This document shows, piece by piece, positions 1-6,401 of a stretch of DNA of 12,134 nucleotides (positions are counted from its first letter, which is position 1; every line of letters begins with the position of its first letter). The notes beneath the pieces are model-generated. The model searched no databases, had not been told where the DNA came from, and worked only from the letters and a program-made list of their open reading frames with translations. The position numbers and the translations under genes are program-made. Source of the DNA: JBCBKZ01 sp039026975 (GTDB lineage: Bacteria > Bacteroidota > Bacteroidia > J057); assembly GCA_039026975.1 (NCBI GenBank), contig JBCCLI010000186.1:1-12134 (forward strand), in the 5' to 3' direction.

Positions 1-261
1 ACACCCTGTACAGAACACATGATGGTTCCCCCTGCTGAATTTCCTTCTTTCCGGATCTCATCAATGAAATGATACATCTTCTCCGCCATCTCAGGAACTG
101 GGCAGTGGGTAGCCTGAGAATTATGCCTTGGAAACTACCTATTCCCAGGCTACCCACTGCCCAGTTCCTGAGATGGCGGAGAAGATGTATCATTTCATTG
201 ATGAGATCCGGAAAGAAGGAAATTCAGCAGGGGGGACCATCATGTGTTCTGTACAGGGTGT
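1..261. repeat. 116-bp inverted repeat with 29-nt spacer at the window edge
   Basis: Bases 1-116 are the reverse complement of bases 146-261, so position i pairs with 262-i. The only mismatch is T27 against G235. The spacer is 117-145. Both arms encode the same stretch of chorismate synthase, in opposite directions. The one mismatch falls at a third codon position (GGA versus GGG, both Gly). The repeat starts exactly at base 1, so the arm may extend beyond the window. The simplest reading is a fold-back chimera or assembly artefact at a contig end, formed where short complementary ends (about AGCCTG/CAGGCT) meet. A true palindromic duplication cannot be excluded from the sequence. Confidence 0.95.
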
Positions 262-694
262 ACCAGCAGGCTGGGGAGAACCTATTTATGCGAAACTCCC
301 TGCCGACTTAGCATCTGCTATGATGAGCATAAATGCAGTAAAAGGCTTTGAGATAGGGTCAGGATTTGAAGGAACTAAGCTAAAAGGGTCAGAGCATAAT
401 GATTCTTTTTATATGGACAAAGACAAGGTGAGAACCCAAACCAATAACTCAGGTGGCGTACAAGGCGGAATCAGCAATGGAGAAGAGATCTACTTCCGGG
501 TAGCTTTCAAACCCACGTCTACCATTATGCAAAACCAGCAAAGCATCAATGCAGAAGGAGAAACCGTAACGGTAGAAGGTAAAGGAAGGCATGACCCCTG
601 TGTAGTCCCCAGAGCTGTGCCAGTAGTGGAATCTATGGCTGCTATCGTACTCCTGGATCATTTTTTACAGTTCAGAGCTAGAAAATTCTCCTGA
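113..694 (+). CDS. aroC: Chorismate synthase, C-terminal half only (5' end lost in inverted repeat)
   Basis: Chorismate synthase converts 5-enolpyruvylshikimate-3-phosphate to chorismate, the last step of the shikimate pathway, in the cytoplasm and with reduced FMN. This fragment carries the conserved C-terminal blocks: VKGFEIGSGFEGT, GSEHND, TNNSGGVQGGISNGEEIYFR, and the family signature RHDPCVVPRAVPVVESMAA near the end. About 190 codons remain of a protein that is usually about 360 residues. The frame is open only from 113, because an in-frame TAG at 110-112 comes from the inverted arm. The TTG at 128 could be called as a start but lies inside the conserved protein and is not a real start. 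The missing FMN-binding N-terminal part should lie in the true upstream sequence, which the inverted repeat replaces. Identity is firm. Whether the gene is broken in the cell or only in the assembly is open. Confidence 0.9.
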   Translation, partial: PENYALETTYSQATHCPVPEMAEKMYHFIDEIRKEGNSAGGTIMCSVQGVPAGWGEPIYAKLPADLASAMMSINAVKGFEIGSGFEGTKLKGSEHNDSFYMDKDKVRTQTNNSGGVQGGISNGEEIYFRVAFKPTSTIMQNQQSINAEGETVTVEGKGRHDPCVVPRAVPVVESMAAIVLLDHFLQFRARKFS

Positions 695-766
695 TTTTCA
701 AGTTTAGGGTAAGAAACATACTTTCAATCACATTCAATGGTAAATAGTTAAGGATTATTCGTGATT

Positions 767-788
767 TATTCTCCATAAAAGGAGAATA
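767..788. other. 8-bp perfect stem-loop between aroC and GH15 gene
   Basis: TATTCTCC at 767-774 pairs exactly with GGAGAATA at 781-788 around the loop ATAAAA. No T-tract follows, so it does not look like a simple intrinsic terminator. It could be an operator or a 5'-UTR hairpin of the glycosidase gene that starts 50 bases downstream. A weak Bacteroidota -7-like element (TATCTTCG, 807-814) lies between hairpin and start codon, with no clear -33 partner. The function is unknown. Confidence 0.35.
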
Positions 789-837
789 TATTCGCCCTTA
801 GAATAGTATCTTCGCTCCAAATATATACGCTATTTTC

Positions 838-2625
838 ATGCCAAAACATTCTTATAATTACGGACTTGTAGGCAACTGTGCCTACCTTGCCTTGATAGAC
901 ACTGATGCTAACGTAGGATGGCTATGCTGGCCAAAATTTGATTCTAGCTTTCTCTTCGGTGGCCTACTGGACAGTACTAAAGGAGGAGAGTTCTCCATTC
1001 AACCTGCCTCTGAAAAATACTCCTCTCATCAATACTACATAGAAAACACAAACATACTGGTAACAGAATTTACCTGTGATGATGGCAGGTTTAAGGTAGT
1101 AGACTTTGCTCCACGCTTTTATCAGTATGAGCGCTACTACAAGCCCCTTCTTCTAGCACGTAGGGTAATCCCATTAGAAGGTACGCCCAGGGTAAAAGTA
1201 GTATGTAAACCTATGGGTAACTATGGGGAACTCACCCCAGAGCTCCTTTTTGGGAGTAGTCATATACGCTATATGGGACTAGAAAGGCAGGTAAGACTTA
1301 CTACTAATGTAGCCCTAAATTATGTGGCAGAAGAAAGACCCTTTGTCCTGAATGAGAATAAGCACTTTGCCCTTACATGGGGGATCCCCCTGGAGGCAGA
1401 GCTAGAAGGTACCTTAGACACATTTTATACCAAAACCCGGGCTTACTGGAACAGGTGGGTCAAGCGTACTTCCATAGGACAGTTTCACCAGAAGGAAGTA
1501 CTGCGCTCAGCCCTGGCGCTTAAACTCCACCAGTATCAGGATACAGGGGCCATTATTGCAGCTACCACTACCAGTTTACCGGAGTCCCCCGGAAGTACAC
1601 GGAACTGGGACTACAGATACTGCTGGATTCGTGATGCGCACTACACCCTGAAAGCCCTCACTAATCTGGGCCACTTTACAGAACTGGAGCAGTATGCACA
1701 CTATGTGGAAAATATAGCCCTGAACATCCCTGAAGATGAACGCTTCCAGCCCCTTTATGCCATTAATGGAGAGGCTCGGCTCACGGAAAGAATTATCCCA
1801 CTTAGCGGGTATCACGGAAATAAGCCTGTACGGATAGGAAACCAGGCCTATGAGCATATCCAAAATGATGTGTATGGCCAAGTGCTAGTCTCTCTTCTCC
1901 CCCTCTTTGTGGATAGTAGGCTGGTGCAGGAAGACAAAAAGCACCTACTCCCCCTGGTAAAGAGAATTCTCAAGAAAATAGAGTCTACCATGGATGAACC
2001 TGATGCGGGTCTATGGGAGTTCAGAAATAAGGCACAACTACATTCTTATACCTTTCTCTTCCATTGGGCGGGAAGTAAAGCCGCCCTCAAGGTAGCAGAG
2101 CTATTCCAGGATTATGAGATGATGGGTAATGCAGAGAAACTGGTGAAGCAATCTGTCCAAAGAATAGAGAACTGCTATGATAGGGAAAGAGGCGTATACA
2201 CACAGGCTGCCGGAGTGAGTAACTTGGATGCAAGCTTACTCCAACTGGTTACCATGAATTATCTGGACCCCGCTAGTGAGCGGGCCCAAAAGCACGTTAG
2301 GGTGCTGGAAGAAGCCCTTAAAACAGATGAAGGTCTCTTCTACCGCTACAAACATGCAGATGACTTCGGGAAGCCGGAAACTACCTTCCTCATCTGTGGG
2401 TTCTGGTACATTGAAGCATTGGCCTATCTGGGAAGGATGGAAGAAGCCATTGAAATTTTTGAAAAGCTCATTTCCTACTCTAACCACTTAGGCCTGCTAA
2501 GTGAGGATGTGGAAGCTAAAACAGGAAGTCAGTGGGGGAACTTCCCTCAAGCCTATAGCCACGTAGGGTTGGTCAATGCCGCTTTTGCCATTAGTAAAAG
2601 ACTTGATACTCAGCCATTTTTATAA
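838..2625 (+). CDS. Glycoside hydrolase family 15 protein (glucoamylase/trehalase-like)
   Basis: This 595-residue cytoplasmic protein (no signal peptide) has the bacterial GH15 layout. An N-terminal beta-sandwich begins YNYGLVGNCAYLALID and covers roughly residues 1-220. A catalytic alpha/alpha barrel follows. The barrel carries the family block GSTRNWDYRYCWIRD (residues 252-266), then PVRIGNQAYEHIQNDVYG. A likely general acid is Glu394 in GLWEFR, and a likely general base is Glu556 in LLSEDVE, ahead of WGNFPQAYSHVGLVNAA. As I recall, archaeal GH15 trehalases use two glutamates with about the same spacing. GH15 members hydrolyse alpha-glucosidic bonds by inversion: glucoamylase, glucodextranase or alpha,alpha-trehalase. 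The exact substrate cannot be set from sequence, but the short intracellular form fits trehalase or malto-oligosaccharide cleavage. It is followed by an intrinsic terminator, then by the ROK-like and LacI genes, so it probably belongs to a sugar-use locus. Length and catalytic residues suggest an intact enzyme. Confidence 0.92.
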   Translation: MPKHSYNYGLVGNCAYLALIDTDANVGWLCWPKFDSSFLFGGLLDSTKGGEFSIQPASEKYSSHQYYIENTNILVTEFTCDDGRFKVVDFAPRFYQYERYYKPLLLARRVIPLEGTPRVKVVCKPMGNYGELTPELLFGSSHIRYMGLERQVRLTTNVALNYVAEERPFVLNENKHFALTWGIPLEAELEGTLDTFYTKTRAYWNRWVKRTSIGQFHQKEVLRSALALKLHQYQDTGAIIAATTTSLPESPGSTRNWDYRYCWIRDAHYTLKALTNLGHFTELEQYAHYVENIALNIPEDERFQPLYAINGEARLTERIIPLSGYHGNKPVRIGNQAYEHIQNDVYGQVLVSLLPLFVDSRLVQEDKKHLLPLVKRILKKIESTMDEPDAGLWEFRNKAQLHSYTFLFHWAGSKAALKVAELFQDYEMMGNAEKLVKQSVQRIENCYDRERGVYTQAAGVSNLDASLLQLVTMNYLDPASERAQKHVRVLEEALKTDEGLFYRYKHADDFGKPETTFLICGFWYIEALAYLGRMEEAIEIFEKLISYSNHLGLLSEDVEAKTGSQWGNFPQAYSHVGLVNAAFAISKRLDTQPFL

Positions 2626-2639
2626 GAATTTTTAGGTTT

Positions 2640-2682
2640 CCCAATCTGCTATGTAGGTGGATTGGGATTTTTCTTATTTTAC
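2640..2682 (+). terminator. Intrinsic terminator (or attenuator) after the GH15 gene
   Basis: CCCAATC (2640-2646) pairs with GATTGGG (2660-2666) around a 13-nt loop. A T-rich run (ATTTTTCTTATTTT) follows, ending near 2682. It sits 14 bases after the GH15 stop codon. Only about 31 bases separate its end from the start codon of the next same-strand gene, which leaves little room for a complete promoter. It may therefore act as a partial terminator that lowers expression of the downstream genes. Confidence 0.75.
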
Positions 2683-2713
2683 GCCCGCTTACGCCATAAA
2701 TCCGTTGAGTCGC

Positions 2714-3613
2714 ATGCCAACTACCTTACTACTTCAACTCTCCCAAGATCATTCTGTCTGTCTGTTAGCGCCTACCCCATTTCCTACCTCCATCTCCTCA
2801 GATATGCTACAGACCATAGCCCACGATCAATTGTTAGGGTGGAGTCAGGATATTTCTCACAAAGGAATAGAACATGTCATCCTAAGCGGGGAGCCTACCC
2901 TATTATATGAAGATGCTTCTCACATGATAGAAGGGATTAAAAATATTTTTGGACTTTCTGATACAGCTATTCACAAGCTCCACTATGCACAGGCGCTGGG
3001 GTATTATTATCCAGCTTATGAGCCAGAGGCAGCCTCCCAGAATATGATAGTGCTGTATGCAGGAGATAGCCTTCTTTTCAGTGTCCTTTCTGGGGGAAGG
3101 GTTATACGGGGGCAGCATCAGCTAGCAGGTAATCTGGGCGAAAGCCTGATCAAAAACCCGGGATTAGAAGGAAATACCTATCAGGTAGAACCCCTCAAAC
3201 ACTTTGTGAGTATCCAGGGACTTAGGAGAGTTACCGGCTCTCTACTGCCTCAATTTCAAGGGACCTCTCCCCTACTTACACATACCCTATCTTCTTTATC
3301 AGTAGCTGATTTTCAGCAGGCCCTCCAGCAAAAAGACGAGCTAGCCCAGCTTATTGTAGCGAAAATGGGGAAAGTGCTAGGGACTAAATTAGCTGACCTT
3401 ATGTCTACCGCTAGTCCAGATCAAATCATCATTCACGGCCCCTTAGCACAGTTGGGCGCCCCCTTTTCTGAGGCTGTTCATGCCAGCCTAGAACATCATG
3501 TTCTGGAAATCTTCAGAAAAAAAGTGAGTATTCATCTTAGCCCATCGTCTCTATCTGAGAAAATCATCGGAGGATGCTTGGCCTTCAAAAAACAACAAAT
3601 ACCTACTGTCTAA
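2714..3613 (+). CDS. Degenerate ROK-like (sugar-kinase fold) protein, probably not a kinase
   Basis: This 299-residue protein resembles ROK-family sugar kinases and regulators in its middle and C-terminal parts. GGRVIRGQHQLAGNLGE matches the ROK segment around G-x-x-x-x-G-A-x-G-E-x-G. VEPLKHFVS sits where ROK proteins have LEpyaS. The end (PDQIIIHGPLAQLG...SEKIIGGCLAF) follows the ROK C-terminal pattern. The catalytic features are missing. The Asp of the NDAN motif is replaced around Leu89 (HKLHYAQALG). The GTGIG phosphate loop reads GDSLL (from residue 117). The CxCGxxGC zinc motif is absent, and so is an N-terminal DxGGT nucleotide loop. It also has no DNA-binding N-terminus. I infer a non-catalytic sugar-binding or scaffold protein. 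The ATG at 2714 was chosen because the open frame above it runs into the terminator. It lies between a GH15 enzyme and a LacI repressor, so a role in sugar sensing is plausible but unproven. Confidence 0.6.
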   Translation: MPTTLLLQLSQDHSVCLLAPTPFPTSISSDMLQTIAHDQLLGWSQDISHKGIEHVILSGEPTLLYEDASHMIEGIKNIFGLSDTAIHKLHYAQALGYYYPAYEPEAASQNMIVLYAGDSLLFSVLSGGRVIRGQHQLAGNLGESLIKNPGLEGNTYQVEPLKHFVSIQGLRRVTGSLLPQFQGTSPLLTHTLSSLSVADFQQALQQKDELAQLIVAKMGKVLGTKLADLMSTASPDQIIIHGPLAQLGAPFSEAVHASLEHHVLEIFRKKVSIHLSPSSLSEKIIGGCLAFKKQQIPTV

Positions 3614-3642
3614 TGAACAGGTAGGAGGCCTGGGATGGCTAC

Positions 3643-3672
3643 TTGGATATCATTGGAGAAATATATAGTTTG
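3643..3672 (+). promoter_or_regulatory. Candidate Bacteroidota-type promoter of the lacI-family gene
   Basis: TTG at 3643-3645 and TATAGTTTG at 3664-3672 are separated by 18 bases. They resemble the -33 TTG and -7 TAnnTTTG elements of Bacteroidota primary sigma promoters, with one extra base in the -7 box. The element overlaps the start of the operator at 3671-3688 and would place the transcript start near 3679, between the two possible start codons. This supports the later start and suggests autorepression. It is a pattern match only. Confidence 0.4.
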
Positions 3673-3688
3673 CGCAAACGATTGCACA
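3671..3688. promoter_or_regulatory. LacI-type operator O1 upstream of the repressor gene
   Basis: TGCGCAAACGATTGCACA contains the classic LacI-family half-sites around a central CG (GCAAACGATTGC). It is repeated in reverse orientation at 4738-4755 with 16 of 17 aligned bases identical. A perfect 12-bp palindrome, GTTTGCGCAAAC, overlaps it at 3668-3679. It lies 3 bases before the preferred ATG of the LacI-family gene and next to a candidate promoter, which is the expected place for autorepression. Confidence 0.75.
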
Positions 3689-3691
3689 TTT

Positions 3692-4723
3692 ATGAAATCT
3701 GGCAAGAAAGAACAGGTGACCATACACGATATAGCCAAACAATTGGAAGTAACTGCCAGTACCGTTTCCCGTGCCTTAAATGACCATCCCAGGATCAGCA
3801 AAGCCACCAAGCAACTCGTAAAAGAAACTGCCAGAAAACTCAATTACCAGCATAATCACCTCGCAGCTGCCCTGAGGAGTGGAAAAAGTTCCGTCATAGG
3901 GGTGATGGTTCCCACTGCAGATAGATATTTCTTTTCTTCCATTGTGAGAGGAATAGAAGACGTAGCTAGCCAACGCGGCTATTCTGTAATGATCTGCCAG
4001 AACTATGATACAGAAGAAAAGGAAAAGAAAAACCTGGAGGTACTATTAAGATCTCAGGTGGATGGAATTATGGCTTCCATAGGTAAAACCACCGCTGACT
4101 TTAGCCATTTTAAGCAGGTACTTGAGAAAAGCATTCCCCTGGTACTGTTTGACAGAACTACCCCTAAGCTAGATGTGCATACGGTTACCATTAATGACTA
4201 CCAAGGGGCATATAGCGCCACGGAGCATCTCATTCAGCAAGGATGTAGGAAGATCGTTCACTTTGCAGGTCCACAAAACCTGAATATCTACCAAGAACGT
4301 AAGCGAGGTTATATACAAGCCTTACAAGATGCCGGAATTCCAGTAAAGGAGTCTCTTATCATTTATAATCTCCTCCAATTTGAAGATGGCGTGAGAGATG
4401 CCAAGTATATGCTCCAACTACCAGAAAAAATTGACGGGTTATTCTCGGCCAGTGACTACGCTGCTATGGGGGCTATGCAGGTACTTAAGTATGAAGGGGT
4501 ACGCATCCCTACAGATATAGCTGTAGTAGGATTTATGAATGAGCCCTACACCTCCTTCGTAACCCCCTCTCTGAGTACGGTGGACCAGCGTACCCAGGAG
4601 ATGGGAAAACGTACTGCCGAGATCTTTTTTACGCAAGTAGAAAAGGACAGCGGAAATCAAGACCTATCAAACGTAGTATTAGAACCAACCTTAATCATGA
4701 GAGAATCTTCAAGAAGAGCATAA
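3692..4723 (+). CDS. LacI-family transcriptional repressor
   Basis: This 343-residue DNA-binding regulator starts with the LacI helix-turn-helix: VTIHDIAKQLEVTASTVSRA at about residues 8-27, then the hinge helix region HNHLAAALRSGKSSVIGVM. A periplasmic-binding-protein-like effector domain fills the rest: TADRYFFSSIVRGIED, DGIMASIGKT, PLVLFDRTT, ATEHLIQQGCRKIVHFAG, DGLFSASDYAAMGAMQVL, VVGFMNEPYTSFVTPSLSTVDQ. The length is normal for the family. The ATG at 3692 is preferred over an in-frame ATG at 3635. The earlier start would add 19 residues that are not LacI-like and would put the operator inside the gene. Twin operators flank the gene, so it probably represses itself and the sigma gene downstream. 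The inducer is unknown. The upstream GH15 enzyme points to a glucose-containing oligosaccharide or trehalose. Confidence 0.93.
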   Translation: MKSGKKEQVTIHDIAKQLEVTASTVSRALNDHPRISKATKQLVKETARKLNYQHNHLAAALRSGKSSVIGVMVPTADRYFFSSIVRGIEDVASQRGYSVMICQNYDTEEKEKKNLEVLLRSQVDGIMASIGKTTADFSHFKQVLEKSIPLVLFDRTTPKLDVHTVTINDYQGAYSATEHLIQQGCRKIVHFAGPQNLNIYQERKRGYIQALQDAGIPVKESLIIYNLLQFEDGVRDAKYMLQLPEKIDGLFSASDYAAMGAMQVLKYEGVRIPTDIAVVGFMNEPYTSFVTPSLSTVDQRTQEMGKRTAEIFFTQVEKDSGNQDLSNVVLEPTLIMRESSRRA

Positions 4724-4737
4724 AATTTTTCAGAAGT

Positions 4738-4755
4738 TGTGCAATCGTTTGCACT
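4738..4755. promoter_or_regulatory. LacI-type operator O2 upstream of the ECF sigma gene
   Basis: TGTGCAATCGTTTGCACT is the near-exact reverse complement of the operator at 3671-3688. The shared core is TGCAAACGATTGCA when read on the minus strand. It lies in the 56-base gap between the repressor stop and the ATG of the sigma gene, 24 bases before that ATG. A -7-like element (CACTTTTG, 4752-4759) overlaps its 3' edge, so a bound repressor would block it. It also lies too far from the repressor gene's own promoter to be a simple duplicate, although looping between the two sites is possible. Confidence 0.75.
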
Positions 4756-4779
4756 TTTGACTATCAACTACCTCACGCT

Positions 4780-5337
4780 ATGAAAAGACAAAAAGACCAT
4801 CAACTACTTCAAGCTATTTCCCAGTATGACGATCATCAGGCATTTGATGAGCTATACCACAAATACTATGAATCCTTATGCCTATTCTCACACTCTATCA
4901 TCCATTCCAGAGAACTGGCAGAAGAGGTGGTCTCAGATGTATTTGTAAAACTGTGGAAAAACAGGAAGAGATACCTGGTACGCACCTCCCCAAAATCCTA
5001 TCTCTTTAGCGCCACCAGAAATCAGACCATAGACTACCTCCGTAAACATCAACGGGAGCAAAACATATCCTATTCACTGCCCACATTCTATGAGACTCAT
5101 ACCCTCCCTACTTCTTCCCCAGAAGATGATTTCATCTTTCAGGAGGTAGCTCAAAGGGTTAACTGCGCCATCCAGCAGCTTCCCCCCAAAGGAAAACATA
5201 TATTTTTAATGAGTAGAGAACAGGGCCTTAAGTATAAGGAGATAGCCGAGAAACTGAATATTTCCATAAAAACAGTGGAAACTCATATGAGAAGAGCACT
5301 CATTCATCTTAGGAGGGAAGTTCTTCCTTATACATAA
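4780..5337 (+). CDS. ECF-type RNA polymerase sigma factor (FecI-like)
   Basis: This 185-residue extracytoplasmic-function sigma factor has region 2 at about residues 20-95: FDELYHKYYESLCLFSHSII, ELAEEVVSDVFVKLWKNR, SYLFSATRNQTIDYLRK. Region 4 lies at about 130-180: LPPKGKHIFLMSREQGLKYK, EIAEKLNISIKTVETHMRRA. The length and sequence fit the Bacteroidota FecI-type group. Such genes usually precede a FecR anti-sigma factor and a SusC/SusD pair. None is here; a 58-aa membrane protein follows instead. A LacI-type operator lies 24 bases upstream, which suggests control by the adjacent repressor rather than only by an anti-sigma factor. Its target promoters cannot be seen in the window. Confidence 0.92.
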   Translation: MKRQKDHQLLQAISQYDDHQAFDELYHKYYESLCLFSHSIIHSRELAEEVVSDVFVKLWKNRKRYLVRTSPKSYLFSATRNQTIDYLRKHQREQNISYSLPTFYETHTLPTSSPEDDFIFQEVAQRVNCAIQQLPPKGKHIFLMSREQGLKYKEIAEKLNISIKTVETHMRRALIHLRREVLPYT

Positions 5338-5400
5338 GCCTTAGTGAATGTCTAAAACATTCTGCTATCTTAGGGGTAGTAAGAACAAATCAGTACGAAC

Positions 5401-5577
5401 ATGAAGAAGTATAAAAGGCCCATCATCACTGGTATACTAGGGATTACTGCATTTTTCAACTTTCTGGCATTTGTATCAGAAGTAAATGAGAATGGATTTA
5501 CTGGGAGTGCAGGAATGAGTTTCGCCTTATTCCTATTGTTCTGCGGACTCATTTACTCCATGTATAAAAAGCGATAG
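5401..5577 (+). CDS. Small two-helix membrane protein, 58 aa, unknown function
   Basis: This short ORF runs from ATG at 5401 to TAG at 5575-5577. It begins with a basic segment (MKKYKRP), then a hydrophobic stretch at about residues 8-26 (IITGILGITAFFNFLAFVS). A polar turn (EVNENGFTGSAG) follows, then a second hydrophobic stretch at about 39-53 (MSFALFLLFCGLIYSM) and a basic tail YKKR. This is a convincing layout for a small inner-membrane hairpin protein. It lies 63 bases after the sigma factor on the same strand. I do not recognise a family. A membrane partner of the sigma factor is conceivable, but nothing in the sequence shows it. Confidence 0.6.
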   Translation: MKKYKRPIITGILGITAFFNFLAFVSEVNENGFTGSAGMSFALFLLFCGLIYSMYKKR

Positions 5578-5642
5578 CTTATATCTTGCTTCCTGTTCCC
5601 AGCCACCACCCGATTTTGTCAGGATCTACCTCAGCTCCCTCA

Positions 5643-5662
5643 CTGTGAGCGTATGCTTACAG
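5643..5662. terminator. Stem-loop in the convergent gap (possible bidirectional terminator)
   Basis: CTGTGAGC (5643-5650) pairs with GCTTACAG (5655-5662) around the tetraloop GTAT, giving 8 pairs including one G-T. It is the only notable structure in the 152-base gap between the small membrane protein (+) and the Nudix gene (-), where transcription from both sides should end. Neither strand has a T-tract next to it, so the terminator role is a guess from position. Confidence 0.3.
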
Positions 5663-5729
5663 GGATAGTAGCTTTGGAAAAATCACCCTCCTACTGTCGG
5701 AATATACATTTACCCATGCGGTTCTACCT

Positions 5730-6194
5730 CTATTTTATCTTACTCAAGTCTTCCTCACGCATAAAATCTAGCCCCTTATCTTGCTCATATCCAATCCTAG
5801 TCTGTGTCAACTCCTGCCAATAGAACCTAAATACAAGCCCATTATCATCATCAGTAGAAGCCACAATATGATCCCACTGTTCTGGTAAGTTATCTGGGGC
5901 CTGTAGGAGGAAAAAGTGTCGGCGAGCCAACTTGCCATTGTGAGGATTATCATATATAAGCTTTCCCAAAAATCTGATCATCTTCGCATGTGTAACGCCT
6001 GACTCTTCCTCCAGTTCCCTAACAGCTGCTTGCATAATTTCTTCTCCATTTTTTACACCCCCACCCGGTATTTGGGGTTCCACCTCTGGATAATCAACAT
6101 GATCAAAGACAAGTACCTGTACATTAGGCCCTTTTCTTCTCAGCACATATACCAAGACTTTTTCTTTTGTAGGTAGGTTTTCTTTTGATGTCAT
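5730..6194 (-). CDS. Nudix hydrolase
   Basis: This 154-residue cytoplasmic protein has a complete Nudix box, G-x5-E-x7-REUxEExGU, read as GGVKNGEE...RELEEESGV at about residues 45-67. It is preceded by VEPQIPGGG as usual. Nudix enzymes hydrolyse a nucleoside diphosphate linked to another group and bind Mg2+ or Mn2+ through the glutamates of the box. The substrate cannot be set; the N-terminal VLVYVLRRKGPNVQVLVFDH is typical of general housecleaning members. The ATG whose complement is at 6192-6194 is preferred over the TTG just before it. It stands alone, convergent with the small membrane gene and divergent from the DUF819 gene. Confidence 0.9.
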   Translation of the reverse strand: MTSKENLPTKEKVLVYVLRRKGPNVQVLVFDHVDYPEVEPQIPGGGVKNGEEIMQAAVRELEEESGVTHAKMIRFLGKLIYDNPHNGKLARRHFFLLQAPDNLPEQWDHIVASTDDDNGLVFRFYWQELTQTRIGYEQDKGLDFMREEDLSKIK

Positions 6195-6276
6195 CAATCT
6201 AAATGTAGGTACAACAAACTCTCCACTTTATCTTAATAGACGAGATAAGCGAGAAAATGGCAGTATGAAAAGGGAG

Positions 6277-6298
6277 AATTAGGGCTAGATGCCTAATT
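6277..6298. other. 7-bp stem-loop in the divergent intergenic region
   Basis: AATTAGG (6277-6283) pairs with CCTAATT (6292-6298) around an 8-nt loop. It lies in the 207-base gap between the divergent Nudix and DUF819 genes. This is where a shared operator would be expected, but the arms are AT-rich and match no regulator family I know. Apart from a weak -7-like TACGTTTT at 6374-6381, nothing else stands out in this gap. Confidence 0.25.
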
Positions 6299-6401
6299 TA
6301 TGAGAGAATTCTGAGCTATTCTGAAGAAAATTAGAGAAGTTCAGGCTTCTTACTATGCATTCTCACAAGAACCTACGTTTTTCAAGCTTGCACTCAGTTA
6401 T

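Noticed and set aside
1..261. Inverted repeat as transposon ends or an attachment site
   Set aside because: Both arms are aroC coding sequence with no transposase or integrase between or beside them, and the 29-nt spacer cannot carry an element.
767..788. Hairpin after aroC as an intrinsic terminator
   Set aside because: The stem is perfect but no T-run follows on either strand at the right place, so it was kept only as an unexplained stem-loop.
3635..3691. Upstream ATG of the LacI gene as its start
   Set aside because: It would add 19 non-homologous residues and place the operator and likely promoter inside the gene. The ATG at 3692 fits the family N-terminus.
5346..5362. GAATGT/ACATTC stem-loop just after the sigma gene
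   Set aside because: Six AT-rich pairs without a T-tract are expected by chance and give no support for a terminator.
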